In this document: positions 18,146 to 27,428 of the stretch, in pieces
Layout: each line of letters begins with the position of its first letter
Position numbering within the stretch: position 1 is the first letter of the stretch
Assembly (NCBI GenBank): GCA_965242785.1
Contig: CBDETA010000004.1
Location: forward strand, 1,364,001 to 1,428,000
DNA from: Maricaulis sp965242785
GTDB taxonomy: Bacteria; Pseudomonadota; Alphaproteobacteria; Caulobacterales; Maricaulaceae
Length of the DNA stretch: 64,000 nucleotides
Reading direction: 5' to 3'
Notes under the pieces: model-generated
What the model was told of the DNA's origin: nothing
Seen by the model: only the letters and a program-made list of their open reading frames with translations
The model's database searches: none
Position numbers and translations under genes: made by a program

Positions 18146-18645
18146 CCCGCCATCAGCCCCTTCCAGCCCACCACGGTCAGCCAGTGGATCACAACCGCGG
18201 GCCAGAGGGAGCCGGTCAGGCGCCAGGCCGTGGTGCAGGTGAGGCCGAGGGCGGCGGTTACCAGCAGGAAGCCGGGTTCCAGGAAAGCCGGTTGGGCCAT
18301 GGGCAGGGCGAGCCAGACCTGGACCGGATGCCAGAGCACGAAGGCGGCGAGGGCGAGGGCGGCGCGGATACGGCCGCGGCGGCCGGCCAGAAGGATGCGA
18401 AAGACCCCTTCCTCGGCCAGGGCGGGGATGAAGAAGGCGACTGCTGCTACCGCTAACAGACCGGCCGGATCGCGGCTGACTGAAAAGTTGAATGCGGTAT
18501 CAACTATCGTGATCGCTGTTGCGAGTGCGCAGAAAAGCACAAACAAAATAAGCGCTTGTGACCAGTGCCTGGCATTCGGCCAGGTCCGCACGGCGATTGC
18601 CGCATCTGCGAAAAAACTTGACGCTGTGCCGCATAATTTGATCAT
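18142..18645 (-). CDS. CPBP-family intramembrane metalloprotease
   Basis: A 167-residue membrane protein with about four helices. It carries the CPBP (CAAX protease/bacteriocin-processing) motifs: EEGVFR (about 79-84), then FVLWHP, then VIHW near residue 154. The Glu and His residues would hold the catalytic metal. The family members process prenylated or peptide substrates in the membrane, but the substrate here is unknown. It is convergent with the toxin gene and divergent from the thiolase gene. Confidence 0.8.
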   Translation of the reverse strand: MIKLCGTASSFFADAAIAVRTWPNARHWSQALILFVLFCALATAITIVDTAFNFSVSRDPAGLLAVAAVAFFIPALAEEGVFRILLAGRRGRIRAALALAAFVLWHPVQVWLALPMAQPAFLEPGFLLVTAALGLTCTTAWRLTGSLWPAVVIHWLTVVGWKGLMAG

Positions 18646-18689
18646 GCGCGCCAGACTACACGTCGAACCAACCCCGAAGGAGACACAAT

Positions 18690-19880
18690 ATGAGTGCGAG
18701 TGACGATCCGATCGTCATCGTCGGCATGGCCCGTACCCCGATGGGCGGCCTGCTGGGCGAGCTGGCGCCGCTTTCGGCCAATGAACTCGGTGCGATTGCC
18801 GTCAAGGCTGCGATGGAAGAGGCCGGCCTGGCCGGTGATGACGTCGATCAGATCCTGATGGGCAATGTGCTGATGGCCGGCCAGGGCCAGGCCCCGGGCC
18901 GCCAGGCGGCGATCAAGGCCGGCCTGCCCAAATCGGTCGAGGCGACGACGCTGAACAAGATGTGTGGCTCCGGCATGCAGGCGGCGATCATGGGTCGCGC
19001 AGCCATCGCGGCGGGGGATGCGGACATCATCATCGCAGGCGGCATGGAGTCGATGACCAATGCCCCGCACATGCTGCCCAGCCATCGCGGCGGCTTCAAA
19101 TACGGCCATGACGTGGTCAAGGACCACATGGCCCAGGACGGGCTGGAAGACGCCTATGAGAAGAAGGCGATGGGCGTGTTCGCCGACATGATCGCGGAGG
19201 AACACCAGTTCACCCGCGAGCAGCAGGACGCCTATGCGCTGGAAACCCTGGCCCGTGCCCAGCGCGCCACCAAGGACGGCGATTTCAAGCGCGAGATCAC
19301 GCCGGTGACGATCCAGACCCGCAAGGGCGATGTGGTGGTCGATACCGACGAACTGCCGCGCAAGGCGATGCCGGAGAAGATCCCCAGCCTGCGTCCGGCC
19401 TTCGGCAAGGACGGCACGGTGACGGCTGCCAATGCCTCGGCCATCTCTGACGGTGCCGCGGCACTGATCATGATGCGCCTGTCGGAAGCCGAGCGTCGCG
19501 GTCTCAAGCCGATTGCCAAGATCGTTGCCACCGCGGCCCACGCCCATGAGCCGGCCTATTTCACGACGGCTCCGGTCCCGGCGATGCGCAAGGTGGTCGA
19601 GCGCGCCGGCTGGCAGATCGAGGATGTCGATCTGTGGGAAATCAACGAGGCCTTCGCCGTGGTGCCGATGATCGCGATGAAAGAGCTGGGCATCTCCCAC
19701 GACATCATCAACGTCAATGGCGGCGCCTGTGCCCTGGGTCACCCGATCGGCGCCTCCGGTGCCCGCATCATGGTGACGCTGCTGGCCGCGCTGGAAAAGC
19801 ACGGCAAGACCAAGGGTGTCGCCTCGCTGTGCATCGGCGGCGGCGAAGCCACCGCGGTTGCCGTGGAGCGCATGGCGTAA
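18690..19880 (+). CDS. Acetyl-CoA C-acetyltransferase (thiolase)
   Basis: A 396-residue thiolase. The nucleophilic Cys is in NKMCGSGM (Cys near 92). NEAFAVV and GGACALGHPIGASG carry the active-site His. CIGGGEA near 380 carries the second Cys. It condenses two acetyl-CoA or cleaves acetoacetyl-CoA, so it could act in acetoacetate or branched-chain amino-acid breakdown, or in polyhydroxybutyrate synthesis. No phaB or phaC is beside it. A GAAGGAGA ribosome site precedes the ATG and a terminator follows at 19909. Confidence 0.92.
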   Translation: MSASDDPIVIVGMARTPMGGLLGELAPLSANELGAIAVKAAMEEAGLAGDDVDQILMGNVLMAGQGQAPGRQAAIKAGLPKSVEATTLNKMCGSGMQAAIMGRAAIAAGDADIIIAGGMESMTNAPHMLPSHRGGFKYGHDVVKDHMAQDGLEDAYEKKAMGVFADMIAEEHQFTREQQDAYALETLARAQRATKDGDFKREITPVTIQTRKGDVVVDTDELPRKAMPEKIPSLRPAFGKDGTVTAANASAISDGAAALIMMRLSEAERRGLKPIAKIVATAAHAHEPAYFTTAPVPAMRKVVERAGWQIEDVDLWEINEAFAVVPMIAMKELGISHDIINVNGGACALGHPIGASGARIMVTLLAALEKHGKTKGVASLCIGGGEATAVAVERMA

Positions 19881-19908
19881 GCCGGGCGCGACACGCTGGA
19901 TTGAAGAA

Positions 19909-19936
19909 GGGCGCGGCCGGTGGCTGCGCCCTTTTT
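19909..19936 (+). terminator. Rho-independent terminator after the thiolase gene
   Basis: GGGCGC pairs with GCGCCC (19909-19914 with 19926-19931), with a partly paired interior, followed by five T at 19932-19936. It lies 28 bases past the thiolase stop. Confidence 0.85.
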
Positions 19937-20194
19937 CATGCCCGAGCCGGTCGGCCGCCCATGTCATGGAACGTGAATATTATCAGCTTTCGGTGCGACC
20001 GGCCGCACAGGCGATGTCGGCGAGCTCGGGGTCGTGGAGTAAAAATTGCTTTATAATTCAATGGCTTTTGCGGTGTTAAGAAAGCAGAAACCGCGATGTC
20101 GATTCAGGATTTGGAAACCGCGTTTGTTTGCGAGCCCCTAGGAAAAGAGCCGCTAGTTTGCCGGTAAGTTCGAAAAAAGGTTTGGGGACCGCTC
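19937..20194 (+). promoter_or_regulatory. Leader region of the autotransporter gene
   Basis: This gap of 258 bases has no gene. It is AT-rich for this genome from 20040 on. It contains a TATAAT at 20053-20058, a fair -10 element, but no clear -35 sequence 17 bases upstream. GGGGA precedes the ATG at 20195. Nothing else is recognised. Confidence 0.35.
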
Positions 20195-23104
20195 ATGAAA
20201 CATTGGCTGCGCAACACCTCTGCCGCCCTGGCTCTGATAGCCGGCGCCGGCGTGATGACTGCTCCTGTCCATGCGGATGATGAGGTGAAACCCCTCGCCA
20301 ATGATATCGACCCTTTCGCCGGTGACATCGATCCATTCCACGGTGACATCAATCCGTTCCACGGGGACATCGATCCCTTCTACGGTGACATCAACCCCTT
20401 CTGGGGCGATATCAATCCCTTCTGGGGCGACATCAATCCGTTCAGCGGGGATATCAACCCGTTCCATGGCGATATCGACCCCTTCTGGGGCGATATCAAT
20501 CCCTTCCATGGCGACATCAATCCGTTCTGGGGAGATATCGACCCGTTCTGGAGTTCGGCGGGACCGGCCTGGGGCGACATCAATGCCTTCTGGAAGCAGC
20601 TGGGCGGCTATGATGCCAACACGGCTGCAGATTATTCCCGCCTGGCCCAGCAGGTGCAGGACCTCATCAGCCGCGCGCGGGCCGTATTCGACCCGATGGC
20701 AGAGCATCAGGGCGTGTCCGGCGGTGCCAGCCAGCTGATCGAACGCCTGTTGGCGCAATACGGCATCGATCCCAATGACCCGGCTTCACTGGAAGCTGTC
20801 GACGGCCGCATGCGGTCGATGTTCTTCCTGGACCTGTATGACGGCTTGATGGCCTTTTCGGGTACCGACCGGGTCGATCACTGGATGGCAACGGCCAACT
20901 GGTCGCCGGCGCTGAGCCAGGCTGCCAGATTCGGTCATGGCGCACGGGTTGGCGTCGTTGATTTCGGATTTGTTGAGGGCAATGCCTTCAATGATGTTGA
21001 CGCGCAGGTGCATGTGCGCAGCGGCCGCGGCGCCGTGAGTTCGGGGCATGGTGCAGCCGTGCTGGGGCTGCTGGCAGGCGCCCACAATGGCGAGGGCGTC
21101 ATGGGCATCGCTCCCGAAGCGCGCTACACGCTCTACAATCCCTTCGATGCAACAAATACCACGAACTGGCAGAGCGTGGGCGAGGCGCTTGACCGCCTGC
21201 TGCGCGGCAATGTGGATGTTATCAACCTGTCGCTGGGAGTGAGTGGCTACACATTGCACCAAAATTGGGGTGAGTTGCTCTCCAACCGGCGCTTGGTCCG
21301 AGCCGGTGAAGAAACCCTGTTCGTGATTGCTGCCGGCAATGACGGGATCACGCAGACTTCCGATGTGGTGTTCCGCCATGATGATCTGATCGACAATCTT
21401 CTGGTGGTCGGGTCGGTCGGGCCGGGCGGTGCGATTTCAAGCTTTTCCAACCGGCCGGGGGAGGCCTGCCTGACCGTTCGCCGCCGGTGTTCGGAAGGAA
21501 ACCGGTTGATGGACCGCTTCCTGGTTGCGCCGGGTGAGCTGTTGTTTGTCCCGGACGGTCAAGGTGGCTATCACCGCGTTTCGGGAACCTCCTTCGCCGC
21601 GCCGCTGGTGTCTGGTGCAGCCGCGCTGATCCATTCCCAGTGGGGTTGGCTGTACGGCGAGGACATGGCTGACATCCTGCTGGAATCGGCGACGGACCTG
21701 GGCGATCCGGGAACCGATGCCGTGTATGGCCGGGGACTGTTGAACATCCAAGCCGCGATGTCGCCGCTGGACCGGGACAATCTCTTCCACATCCGCCCGG
21801 ATGGCTCCATCGTGATGGTTCGCGACATGAATATCGTGCCGGGCCAGCTCAGCTTCGCGACTCCGACGGAGAATGCGATCGTCGTCTTCGAGCGCACCAA
21901 GAACAGCATTCGCGACTTCATGATCGAGGTCTCGACGGAAGGTTCCAGAGGCGGCGATGTCTATCTGGGTGAGCGGATCTATCTGTGGGAGGCTGACAGC
22001 TCCGAATCCGATGGCGGCAGCACGGCCCTGCGTGACGGGTCGTCGTGCGGTTCCTCTTCGGCCTGCCTGGCCTTTGGAGATACCGGTGCGATGGCGTTCG
22101 ATCTCTCGGGTCGCGGCCATGTTCAGGCCCGCCTCATTGCCTCGCGGCAGGATCCGCATGACCAGCTTCTGGACGGCGAGCTGCCGTTCCAGGTGGGTCT
22201 TGAGATCACTGATACAACGACCGGCCGTGAAGTGCGCTTCGGCGTCGGCGAGGGGGCGATGGCCCTGTCGCAACAGCGCGGCTTTGGTTTCTTCTCTGAC
22301 CATCGGTCCGAGACCGGCGGTGTGAATCCGGTTCTGGGCCTGGCATCAGGCGGAGTCTATGCCATGACGGGCATGGCATTGGGCGAGCAAACCCGGCTGT
22401 CGCTGGGCGTGACGCAGACCCAGGAGCGCTTGCGCTATGCCAACCCGTTCACCGGCGAGCAGCACGACGTGTTTGCCAGCATGCCGGATCATGCGGCGCA
22501 GGCCATTGATCTCGGTCTGCGGCATGCCCTGACTCAGGATGTGTCCGTTCAGGCCAGCTATTCGCTGCTGAACGAGGAAGACAGCCTGCTGGGGGCCCGT
22601 GGGTCCGGCGAGATCGGCTTCCGCGGCGGTGCCATGACGGATGCGGTCACCCTTGGTGCCGAGGCGGATCTTGGGGTGGCATTCCTGTCCGCCTCCGCCA
22701 CCCTGTCGCGAACCCGCGCAACCGGCTTCGACGGCCAGATGTTGAGCCTGTCAGATGATGTGCTGTCTTCGGCCTACCAGATCAGCGCCCAACGTGCCGG
22801 GATTCTCGGATCACAGGACGCCCTGCGCGTCAGCATGATCCAACCCCTGCATGTCGAACAGGGACATATTGACTACACGGCAACCCAGGTTGTCGACCGC
22901 GAGACCGGGGAGCTGGGCGTGGTAACGGATCGCTGGGAGCTGGGCGGCATGCGCCCGACCTATGCGGAAGTGCTTTACGCCACCCCGCTGAGCGCCGGGG
23001 ATGCGTCGCTCAGCCTCTTCACCCGTTTCGAGCTTTCCGGGGAGGCCTTGTCCGAAGAGCGCGTGGGCGTCATGTCCGGCGCCCGCTATACCCTGCGCTT
23101 CTGA
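20195..23104 (+). CDS. Secreted subtilisin-like autotransporter with heptapeptide repeats
   Basis: A 969-residue protein. Residues 1-28 form a signal peptide (LRNTSAALALIAGAGVMTAP, then VHA). Residues 37-120 are twelve tandem 7-residue repeats of the form DI(D/N)PFxG. A helical linker follows (about 135-240). The S8 peptidase domain has Asp256 (VVDFGF), His285 (SGHGAAVLG) and Ser466 (SGTSFAAP) in the right order. The last 270 residues are a beta-rich barrel ending ARYTLRF, with a terminal aromatic as autotransporters need. It should cross the outer membrane and cut itself or surface proteins. The target and the role of the repeats are unknown. Confidence 0.87.
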   Translation: MKHWLRNTSAALALIAGAGVMTAPVHADDEVKPLANDIDPFAGDIDPFHGDINPFHGDIDPFYGDINPFWGDINPFWGDINPFSGDINPFHGDIDPFWGDINPFHGDINPFWGDIDPFWSSAGPAWGDINAFWKQLGGYDANTAADYSRLAQQVQDLISRARAVFDPMAEHQGVSGGASQLIERLLAQYGIDPNDPASLEAVDGRMRSMFFLDLYDGLMAFSGTDRVDHWMATANWSPALSQAARFGHGARVGVVDFGFVEGNAFNDVDAQVHVRSGRGAVSSGHGAAVLGLLAGAHNGEGVMGIAPEARYTLYNPFDATNTTNWQSVGEALDRLLRGNVDVINLSLGVSGYTLHQNWGELLSNRRLVRAGEETLFVIAAGNDGITQTSDVVFRHDDLIDNLLVVGSVGPGGAISSFSNRPGEACLTVRRRCSEGNRLMDRFLVAPGELLFVPDGQGGYHRVSGTSFAAPLVSGAAALIHSQWGWLYGEDMADILLESATDLGDPGTDAVYGRGLLNIQAAMSPLDRDNLFHIRPDGSIVMVRDMNIVPGQLSFATPTENAIVVFERTKNSIRDFMIEVSTEGSRGGDVYLGERIYLWEADSSESDGGSTALRDGSSCGSSSACLAFGDTGAMAFDLSGRGHVQARLIASRQDPHDQLLDGELPFQVGLEITDTTTGREVRFGVGEGAMALSQQRGFGFFSDHRSETGGVNPVLGLASGGVYAMTGMALGEQTRLSLGVTQTQERLRYANPFTGEQHDVFASMPDHAAQAIDLGLRHALTQDVSVQASYSLLNEEDSLLGARGSGEIGFRGGAMTDAVTLGAEADLGVAFLSASATLSRTRATGFDGQMLSLSDDVLSSAYQISAQRAGILGSQDALRVSMIQPLHVEQGHIDYTATQVVDRETGELGVVTDRWELGGMRPTYAEVLYATPLSAGDASLSLFTRFELSGEALSEERVGVMSGARYTLRF
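20303..20554 (+). repeat. Twelve tandem 21-bp coding repeats (DI-D/N-PF-x-G)
   Basis: Twelve consecutive 21-base units encode DI(D/N)PF followed by A, H, Y, W or S and then G. Only position 6 and the D/N choice vary much. Two decayed units follow (SAGPAWG and DINAFWK, to 20596). Codons differ between units at third positions, so the peptide, not the DNA, seems to be selected. Confidence 0.95.
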
Positions 23105-23139
23105 CGGACCGGCCCTTCGGGGCTGTCATCTCCAGGACA

Positions 23140-23170
23140 GGCCGCCGTCCCGCCGGGGCGGCGGCCTTTT
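23140..23170 (+). terminator. Rho-independent terminator after the autotransporter gene
   Basis: A perfect 8-bp stem (GGCCGCCG/CGGCGGCC, 23140-23147 with 23159-23166) with an 11-base loop and four T after it. It lies 36 bases past the stop and 50 bases before the end of the convergent regulator gene. Confidence 0.8.
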
Positions 23171-23221
23171 CACTTGCGGAGGCGTCCGGCCCGCCTGCAT
23201 GTTGCACTGGCGAACATGAAA

Positions 23222-23701
23222 TCAGGCGTCGATATGGTTCAGGGGCAGGCCGCGGCCTTCCTTGACGTTGCGAACCTGGACCGAGGTCTGGAATTCGCCG
23301 ACCACGTCGAGCGGGATCATCTTTTCGTACATGAAAGTGTTGTAGGCATCGATGTCCGGCGCGACGATCTTGAGCAAGTAGTCGTAGGGACCGGTCATGG
23401 TGCAGGCTTCCACGACTTCTTCGAAATCCTGGATGGCCTTCTCGAATTTCTCGTAATTCGCCTTGCGGGCCGGCTGGATCTTCACTTCCAGATAGGCCGT
23501 GAAACTGAGGCCAACGGCGCGCCGGTCCAGCTGGACCGAGCGGCGTTTGATGATACCTTCGGTCTCCAGGCGACGGATCCGGCGCCAGCAGGGAGAGGGC
23601 GTCAGGCCGACGATTTCCGCGATATCGGCCACCGAGCGGCCGGCATCTTCTTGCAGGGCTTCCAGAATGCGCACATCAATTGCGTCAAGAGTTGCCGTCA
23701 T
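23222..23701 (-). CDS. Lrp/AsnC-family regulator (BkdR-like)
   Basis: A 159-residue Lrp/AsnC protein. The N-terminal winged helix-turn-helix (AIDVRILEALQEDAGRSVAD, then IVGLTPSPCWRRIRRLE) is followed by a RAM ligand domain (about 65-150). It is divergent from the branched-chain 2-oxoacid dehydrogenase operon, the place held by bkdR in other proteobacteria. It may therefore sense branched-chain amino acids and control that operon. Two palindromes at 23719-23757 lie right before its start. Confidence 0.87.
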   Translation of the reverse strand: MTATLDAIDVRILEALQEDAGRSVADIAEIVGLTPSPCWRRIRRLETEGIIKRRSVQLDRRAVGLSFTAYLEVKIQPARKANYEKFEKAIQDFEEVVEACTMTGPYDYLLKIVAPDIDAYNTFMYEKMIPLDVVGEFQTSVQVRNVKEGRGLPLNHIDA

Positions 23702-23718
23702 TATTTCCTCAAATCACA

Positions 23719-23757
23719 AATTTCTGCGAAATTAATCCAACCTTTCGCACTTGCGAA
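23719..23757. promoter_or_regulatory. Two candidate operators of the Lrp-type regulator
   Basis: AATTTC-TGC-GAAATT is a perfect palindrome at 23719-23733, and TTCGC-ACTT-GCGAA at 23744-23757 is another; their centres are about 24.5 bases apart. They sit 18 and 43 bases before the regulator start, and 138 or more before the E1 alpha start. Autoregulation is the simplest reading (inference). Confidence 0.45.
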
Positions 23758-23895
23758 CCCCGAAATGGCACCACATTCCAATGGTGGACAAGACACGCGC
23801 TTCCGCGTTAGAGCCCGTCGCGCACAAATGGTCGCCTGCGGGCGGCCGGAGCGCATGTCCGGGGCAGCTGCCCTGATCAGTCCAGATGAGAGCTC

Positions 23896-25125
23896 ATGGC
23901 CAACGACGCACCTCGCTTTCATGTCCCAGCGCCGCATGTGCGGCCCGGCGACACGCCCGATTTCTCGCATATCAAGCTGCAGCCGGCCGGTGAGGCGAAA
24001 CGCCCGGACCCCGCGGTGGCCGGCATGGAAACCCGCGATCTGGCCCTCGGCCTGATCGGCGTGCTGGACCATAACCACCAGGCGGTGGGTGAATGGGATC
24101 CCAAGCTGGATGCGGACGTGCTGCGCGAAGGCCTGAAGCACATGGTGCTGACGCGGGTCTATGACGACCGCATGCTGAAGCTGCAGCGCCAGGGCAAGAT
24201 GAGCTTCTACATGAAGTCGACCGGCGAGGAAGCCGTGGCCGTGGCCGGCGCGATGGCGCTGGACAAGGGCGACATGGTGTTCCCGTCCTACCGCCAGCAG
24301 GGCATCCTGTTTGCGCGCGGCCGCGACATTGTCGACATGATGTGCCACTGCATTTCCAACAGCCGCGACAATCTGAAGGGCCGCCAGCTGCCGGTGCACT
24401 ACACCTGGGCCGAGGGCAATTTCTTCTCGATCTCCGGCAATCTGGCGACGCAATTTCCGCAGGCCGTGGGCTATGCGATGGCGTGCCAGTACAAGGGCGA
24501 AAGCCAGATCGCCGCGACCTGGATCGGCGAAGGCTCGACGGCGGAAGGCGATTTCCACGGCGCGCTGGTGCTGGCCTCGACCTACAAGGCGCCGGTGATC
24601 CTCAATGTGGTCAACAACCAGTGGGCCATCTCGACCTTCCAGGGCATCGCGGCCGGTGATGCACCCACCTTCGCGGCCAAGGGTCTGGGCTATGGCCTGG
24701 CCTCGCTGCGGGTCGACGGCAATGACTTCCTTGCCGTCTATGCCGCCACGCAATGGGCCGCAGCACGCGCCCGCGCCGGCAAGGGTGCCACGGTGATCGA
24801 GACCTTCACCTACCGCGCCGATGCCCACTCCACCTCGGACGATCCGTCCGGCTACCGGCCCAAGGGCGAGAATGAGAAATGGCCGCTGGGCGATCCGATC
24901 GCACGGCTGAAAAACCATCTTATCGGCCTGGGCGAGTGGGACGAGGAGCGTCATGCGGCGCTGGAGAAGGAACTCAACGAACTGGTGATCGCCTCCTACA
25001 AGGAAGCGGAGAGCTACGGCACGCTGCATGACGGTCCGCTGTCGCCGGTCGAGTCGATCTTCGAGGATGTGTACGCCGAACAGGACTGGCGCCTGCGCCG
25101 CCAGCGCCAGGATCTGGGGGTCTAG
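23896..25125 (+). CDS. bkdA1: Branched-chain 2-oxoacid dehydrogenase E1 alpha
   Basis: A 409-residue E1 alpha subunit. The thiamine diphosphate motif GEGSTAEGDFHGALVLASTY is at about 214-233, ending in NVVNNQWAIS. The phosphorylation-loop-like segment is YRADAHSTSDDPSGYR. The long N-terminal arm and overall length fit the Pseudomonas BkdA1 type, not pyruvate dehydrogenase E1. It decarboxylates 2-oxo acids from Val, Leu and Ile. The beta subunit starts four bases after its stop. Confidence 0.9.
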   Translation: MANDAPRFHVPAPHVRPGDTPDFSHIKLQPAGEAKRPDPAVAGMETRDLALGLIGVLDHNHQAVGEWDPKLDADVLREGLKHMVLTRVYDDRMLKLQRQGKMSFYMKSTGEEAVAVAGAMALDKGDMVFPSYRQQGILFARGRDIVDMMCHCISNSRDNLKGRQLPVHYTWAEGNFFSISGNLATQFPQAVGYAMACQYKGESQIAATWIGEGSTAEGDFHGALVLASTYKAPVILNVVNNQWAISTFQGIAAGDAPTFAAKGLGYGLASLRVDGNDFLAVYAATQWAAARARAGKGATVIETFTYRADAHSTSDDPSGYRPKGENEKWPLGDPIARLKNHLIGLGEWDEERHAALEKELNELVIASYKEAESYGTLHDGPLSPVESIFEDVYAEQDWRLRRQRQDLGV

Positions 25126-25128
25126 ACC

Positions 25129-26142
25129 ATGGCCAAGATGAACATGATCCAGGCGCTCAACTCGGCGCTCGACGTGATGATGGAACGCGATCCGGACGTC
25201 GTCTCCTTCGGCGAGGATGCGGGCTATTTCGGCGGCGTCTTCCGGGTGACCGCCAATCTGCAGAAGAAATACGGCCTCGACCGCTCCTTCGACGCGCCGA
25301 TCAACGAGGCGGCGATCGTGGCCATGGCCATCGGCATGGCGGCCAAGGGGCTCAAGCCGGTCGCGGAAATCCAGTTTGCTGACTACATCTTCCCCGGTCT
25401 CGACCAGATCGTTTCGGAACTGTCGCGCATCCGTTATCGCACCGCGGGCGAGTTCCAGGTGCCGGTGGTGATCCGCACGCCCTGTGGCGGCGGTATCCGC
25501 GGCGGCCAGACCCATTCGATGAGCCCGGAAGCCTTCTTCACGCACATTCCCGGCGTGCAGGTGGTGATGCCGTCCAACCCTTACGACGCCAAGGGCCTGT
25601 TGATCTCCGCCATCGAGAGCCCGGATCCGGTGATCTTTTTCGAGCCGAAGCGCCTCTACAACGGCCCGTTCGACGGCCATTCCGGCGGCGCGCTGGCCTC
25701 CTGGGGCAATCACCCCAAGGGCGAGGTGCCCGAAGGCCATTACGCCCTGCCGATCGGCAAGGCCGAAGTGGTGCGCGAGGGCAAGGACGTCACCATCGTC
25801 GCCTATGGCACGCTGGTGCTGGTGGCCCAGGCCGCGGCCGAGAAGTCCGGCATTGATGCTGAGATCATCGATCTGAAGACGCTGGTGCCCTACGACATCG
25901 AGACCATCGCCCGGTCGGTCAACAAGACCGGCCGCTGTGTGGTCTCCCAGGAAGCGCCGCGCACCTCGGGCTTTGCTGCCGAACTGGCCGCGCAGATCCA
26001 GGAAGAATGCTTCTACGCCCTGGAAGCGCCGATCCAGCGCGTCACCGGCTGGGACACGCCCTATCCGCACGCGCATGAATGGTCCTATTTCCCCGGTCCC
26101 GAGCGCTTCATCAACGCGATGAACGCCGTCCTGGAGGCATAA
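25129..26142 (+). CDS. bkdA2: Branched-chain 2-oxoacid dehydrogenase E1 beta
   Basis: A 337-residue transketolase-type E1 beta subunit (MIQALNSALDVMMERDPDVV; VSFGEDAGYFGGVFRVT; RTPCGGGIRGGQTHSMSPEA). It completes the thiamine active site with the alpha subunit. The C-terminal domain (IDLKTLVPYDIETIARSVNK) is typical. It lies three bases after bkdA1 and three before the E2 gene, a compact operon. Confidence 0.92.
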   Translation: MAKMNMIQALNSALDVMMERDPDVVSFGEDAGYFGGVFRVTANLQKKYGLDRSFDAPINEAAIVAMAIGMAAKGLKPVAEIQFADYIFPGLDQIVSELSRIRYRTAGEFQVPVVIRTPCGGGIRGGQTHSMSPEAFFTHIPGVQVVMPSNPYDAKGLLISAIESPDPVIFFEPKRLYNGPFDGHSGGALASWGNHPKGEVPEGHYALPIGKAEVVREGKDVTIVAYGTLVLVAQAAAEKSGIDAEIIDLKTLVPYDIETIARSVNKTGRCVVSQEAPRTSGFAAELAAQIQEECFYALEAPIQRVTGWDTPYPHAHEWSYFPGPERFINAMNAVLEA

Positions 26143-26145
26143 GCG

Positions 26146-27399
26146 ATGAGTGAATACCGCTACAAAATGCCGGATGTCGGCGAAGGGATTGTCGAGGCCG
26201 AGATCGTCGAATGGCACGTCAAGGAAGGTGACACGGTCACCGAGGACCAGCATGTGCTGGACGTGATGACGGACAAGGCGACGGTGGAAATCCCCTGCGC
26301 CGTCAATGGCAAGGTGACCAAGCTGGTCGGTGCGCCGGGCGATGTCATCGCCGTCGGCACCGAGATCATGTTCATCGCCACCGAAGGGGCTGCTCCCGCT
26401 GAAGAGGCCCCGGCCGAAGCCGAGGCCCCCAAGGAAGAGCCCAAGCCGGCGGCCAAGAAGCCGGTCGAGCCGGAACCGGCCGCCGCCGCGCCGAGCGTCG
26501 CCTCGCGCCCGACCGGCGAGCGTCCGCTGGCCAGCCCGGCCGTGCGCAAGCGGGCGCTGGATGCGGGTCTCGACCTGGGCACGGTGCCGGGCACCGGTCC
26601 GGCCGGCCGGATCACGCACGAGGACCTGGACGATTTCATCAAGTCCGGCGGCCGCCTGGCGGCGCGTTCGGGTGGCGGTTCGGCGATGCGGGCTCCGCGC
26701 ACGGCGGTGACCGAGGAAAAGATCATCGGCCTGCGCCGGCGCATCTCCGACAACATGTCCCGCGCCCAGCGCACCATTCCGGACATCGCCTATGTCGAGG
26801 AACTGGACGTCACGGCGCTGGAAGAACTGCGCGCGCATCTCAATGCCACGAAGGCGGATGACCTGCCCAAGCTGACCTTCATCCCCTTCCTGGTGATGGC
26901 GCTGACCAAGGCGCTGCCGCACACGCCCCAGGCCAATGCCCATTTCGATGGCGAGGCCATGGTGCTGACCAAGTATGAGGCCGTGCATTGCGGCATCGCC
27001 GCGGCGACGCCGAACGGTCTGATGGTGCCGGTGATCAAGCACGCCGAAAGCCTGGACATCTGGCAGATCGCGGCCGAGCTGGGCCGTCTCGGCAAGGCGG
27101 CCAAGGACGGCAAGGCGACCAAGGACGAGCTCACCGGCTCGACCATCACCATCACCTCGCTGGGGGCGATCGGCGGGCTGGTGACGACCCCGATCCTGAA
27201 TGCGCCGGAGACGGCGATCATCGGCGTCAACAAGATGCAGACCCTGCCGCGCTACAATGGAGAAGGCCAGGTGGTGCCGCGCAAGGTGATGAACCTGTCC
27301 AGCTGTTTCGATCACCGGATCGTCGACGGCTATGACGCGGCGATGCTGATCCAGCGCGTGAAGGGCTATCTGGAAAACCCGGCAACGCTGTTCATGTAG
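26146..27399 (+). CDS. bkdB: Branched-chain 2-oxoacid dehydrogenase E2, lipoyl acyltransferase
   Basis: A 417-residue E2 with one lipoyl domain (lipoyl Lys in DVMTDKATVEIP, near 44). An Ala/Pro/Glu linker follows, then a peripheral-subunit-binding domain (ASPAVRKRALDAGLDLGTVP, near 127-160) that binds E1 or E3. The catalytic acyltransferase core ends with the DHRIVDG motif (His and Asp active-site residues). It passes the acyl group to CoA. A terminator follows at 27429. The E3 gene is not next but at 30078. Confidence 0.92.
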   Translation: MSEYRYKMPDVGEGIVEAEIVEWHVKEGDTVTEDQHVLDVMTDKATVEIPCAVNGKVTKLVGAPGDVIAVGTEIMFIATEGAAPAEEAPAEAEAPKEEPKPAAKKPVEPEPAAAAPSVASRPTGERPLASPAVRKRALDAGLDLGTVPGTGPAGRITHEDLDDFIKSGGRLAARSGGGSAMRAPRTAVTEEKIIGLRRRISDNMSRAQRTIPDIAYVEELDVTALEELRAHLNATKADDLPKLTFIPFLVMALTKALPHTPQANAHFDGEAMVLTKYEAVHCGIAAATPNGLMVPVIKHAESLDIWQIAAELGRLGKAAKDGKATKDELTGSTITITSLGAIGGLVTTPILNAPETAIIGVNKMQTLPRYNGEGQVVPRKVMNLSSCFDHRIVDGYDAAMLIQRVKGYLENPATLFM

Positions 27400-27428
27400 G
27401 CGTCCGCGCCAGACCTGAAGACAAAAAG

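Noticed and set aside
18142..18645. CPBP protease as an antitoxin-linked abortive infection gene
   Set aside because: It is convergent with the ParDE pair, not cotranscribed; the toxin already has a cognate antitoxin.
20303..20554. CRISPR array
   Set aside because: The 21-base units abut without spacers and encode an in-frame peptide repeat inside a secreted protease.
20380..20583. A repeat-rich minus-strand reading frame opposite the heptapeptide region
   Set aside because: It is only the antisense of the coding repeat; no ribosome site or homology is seen.
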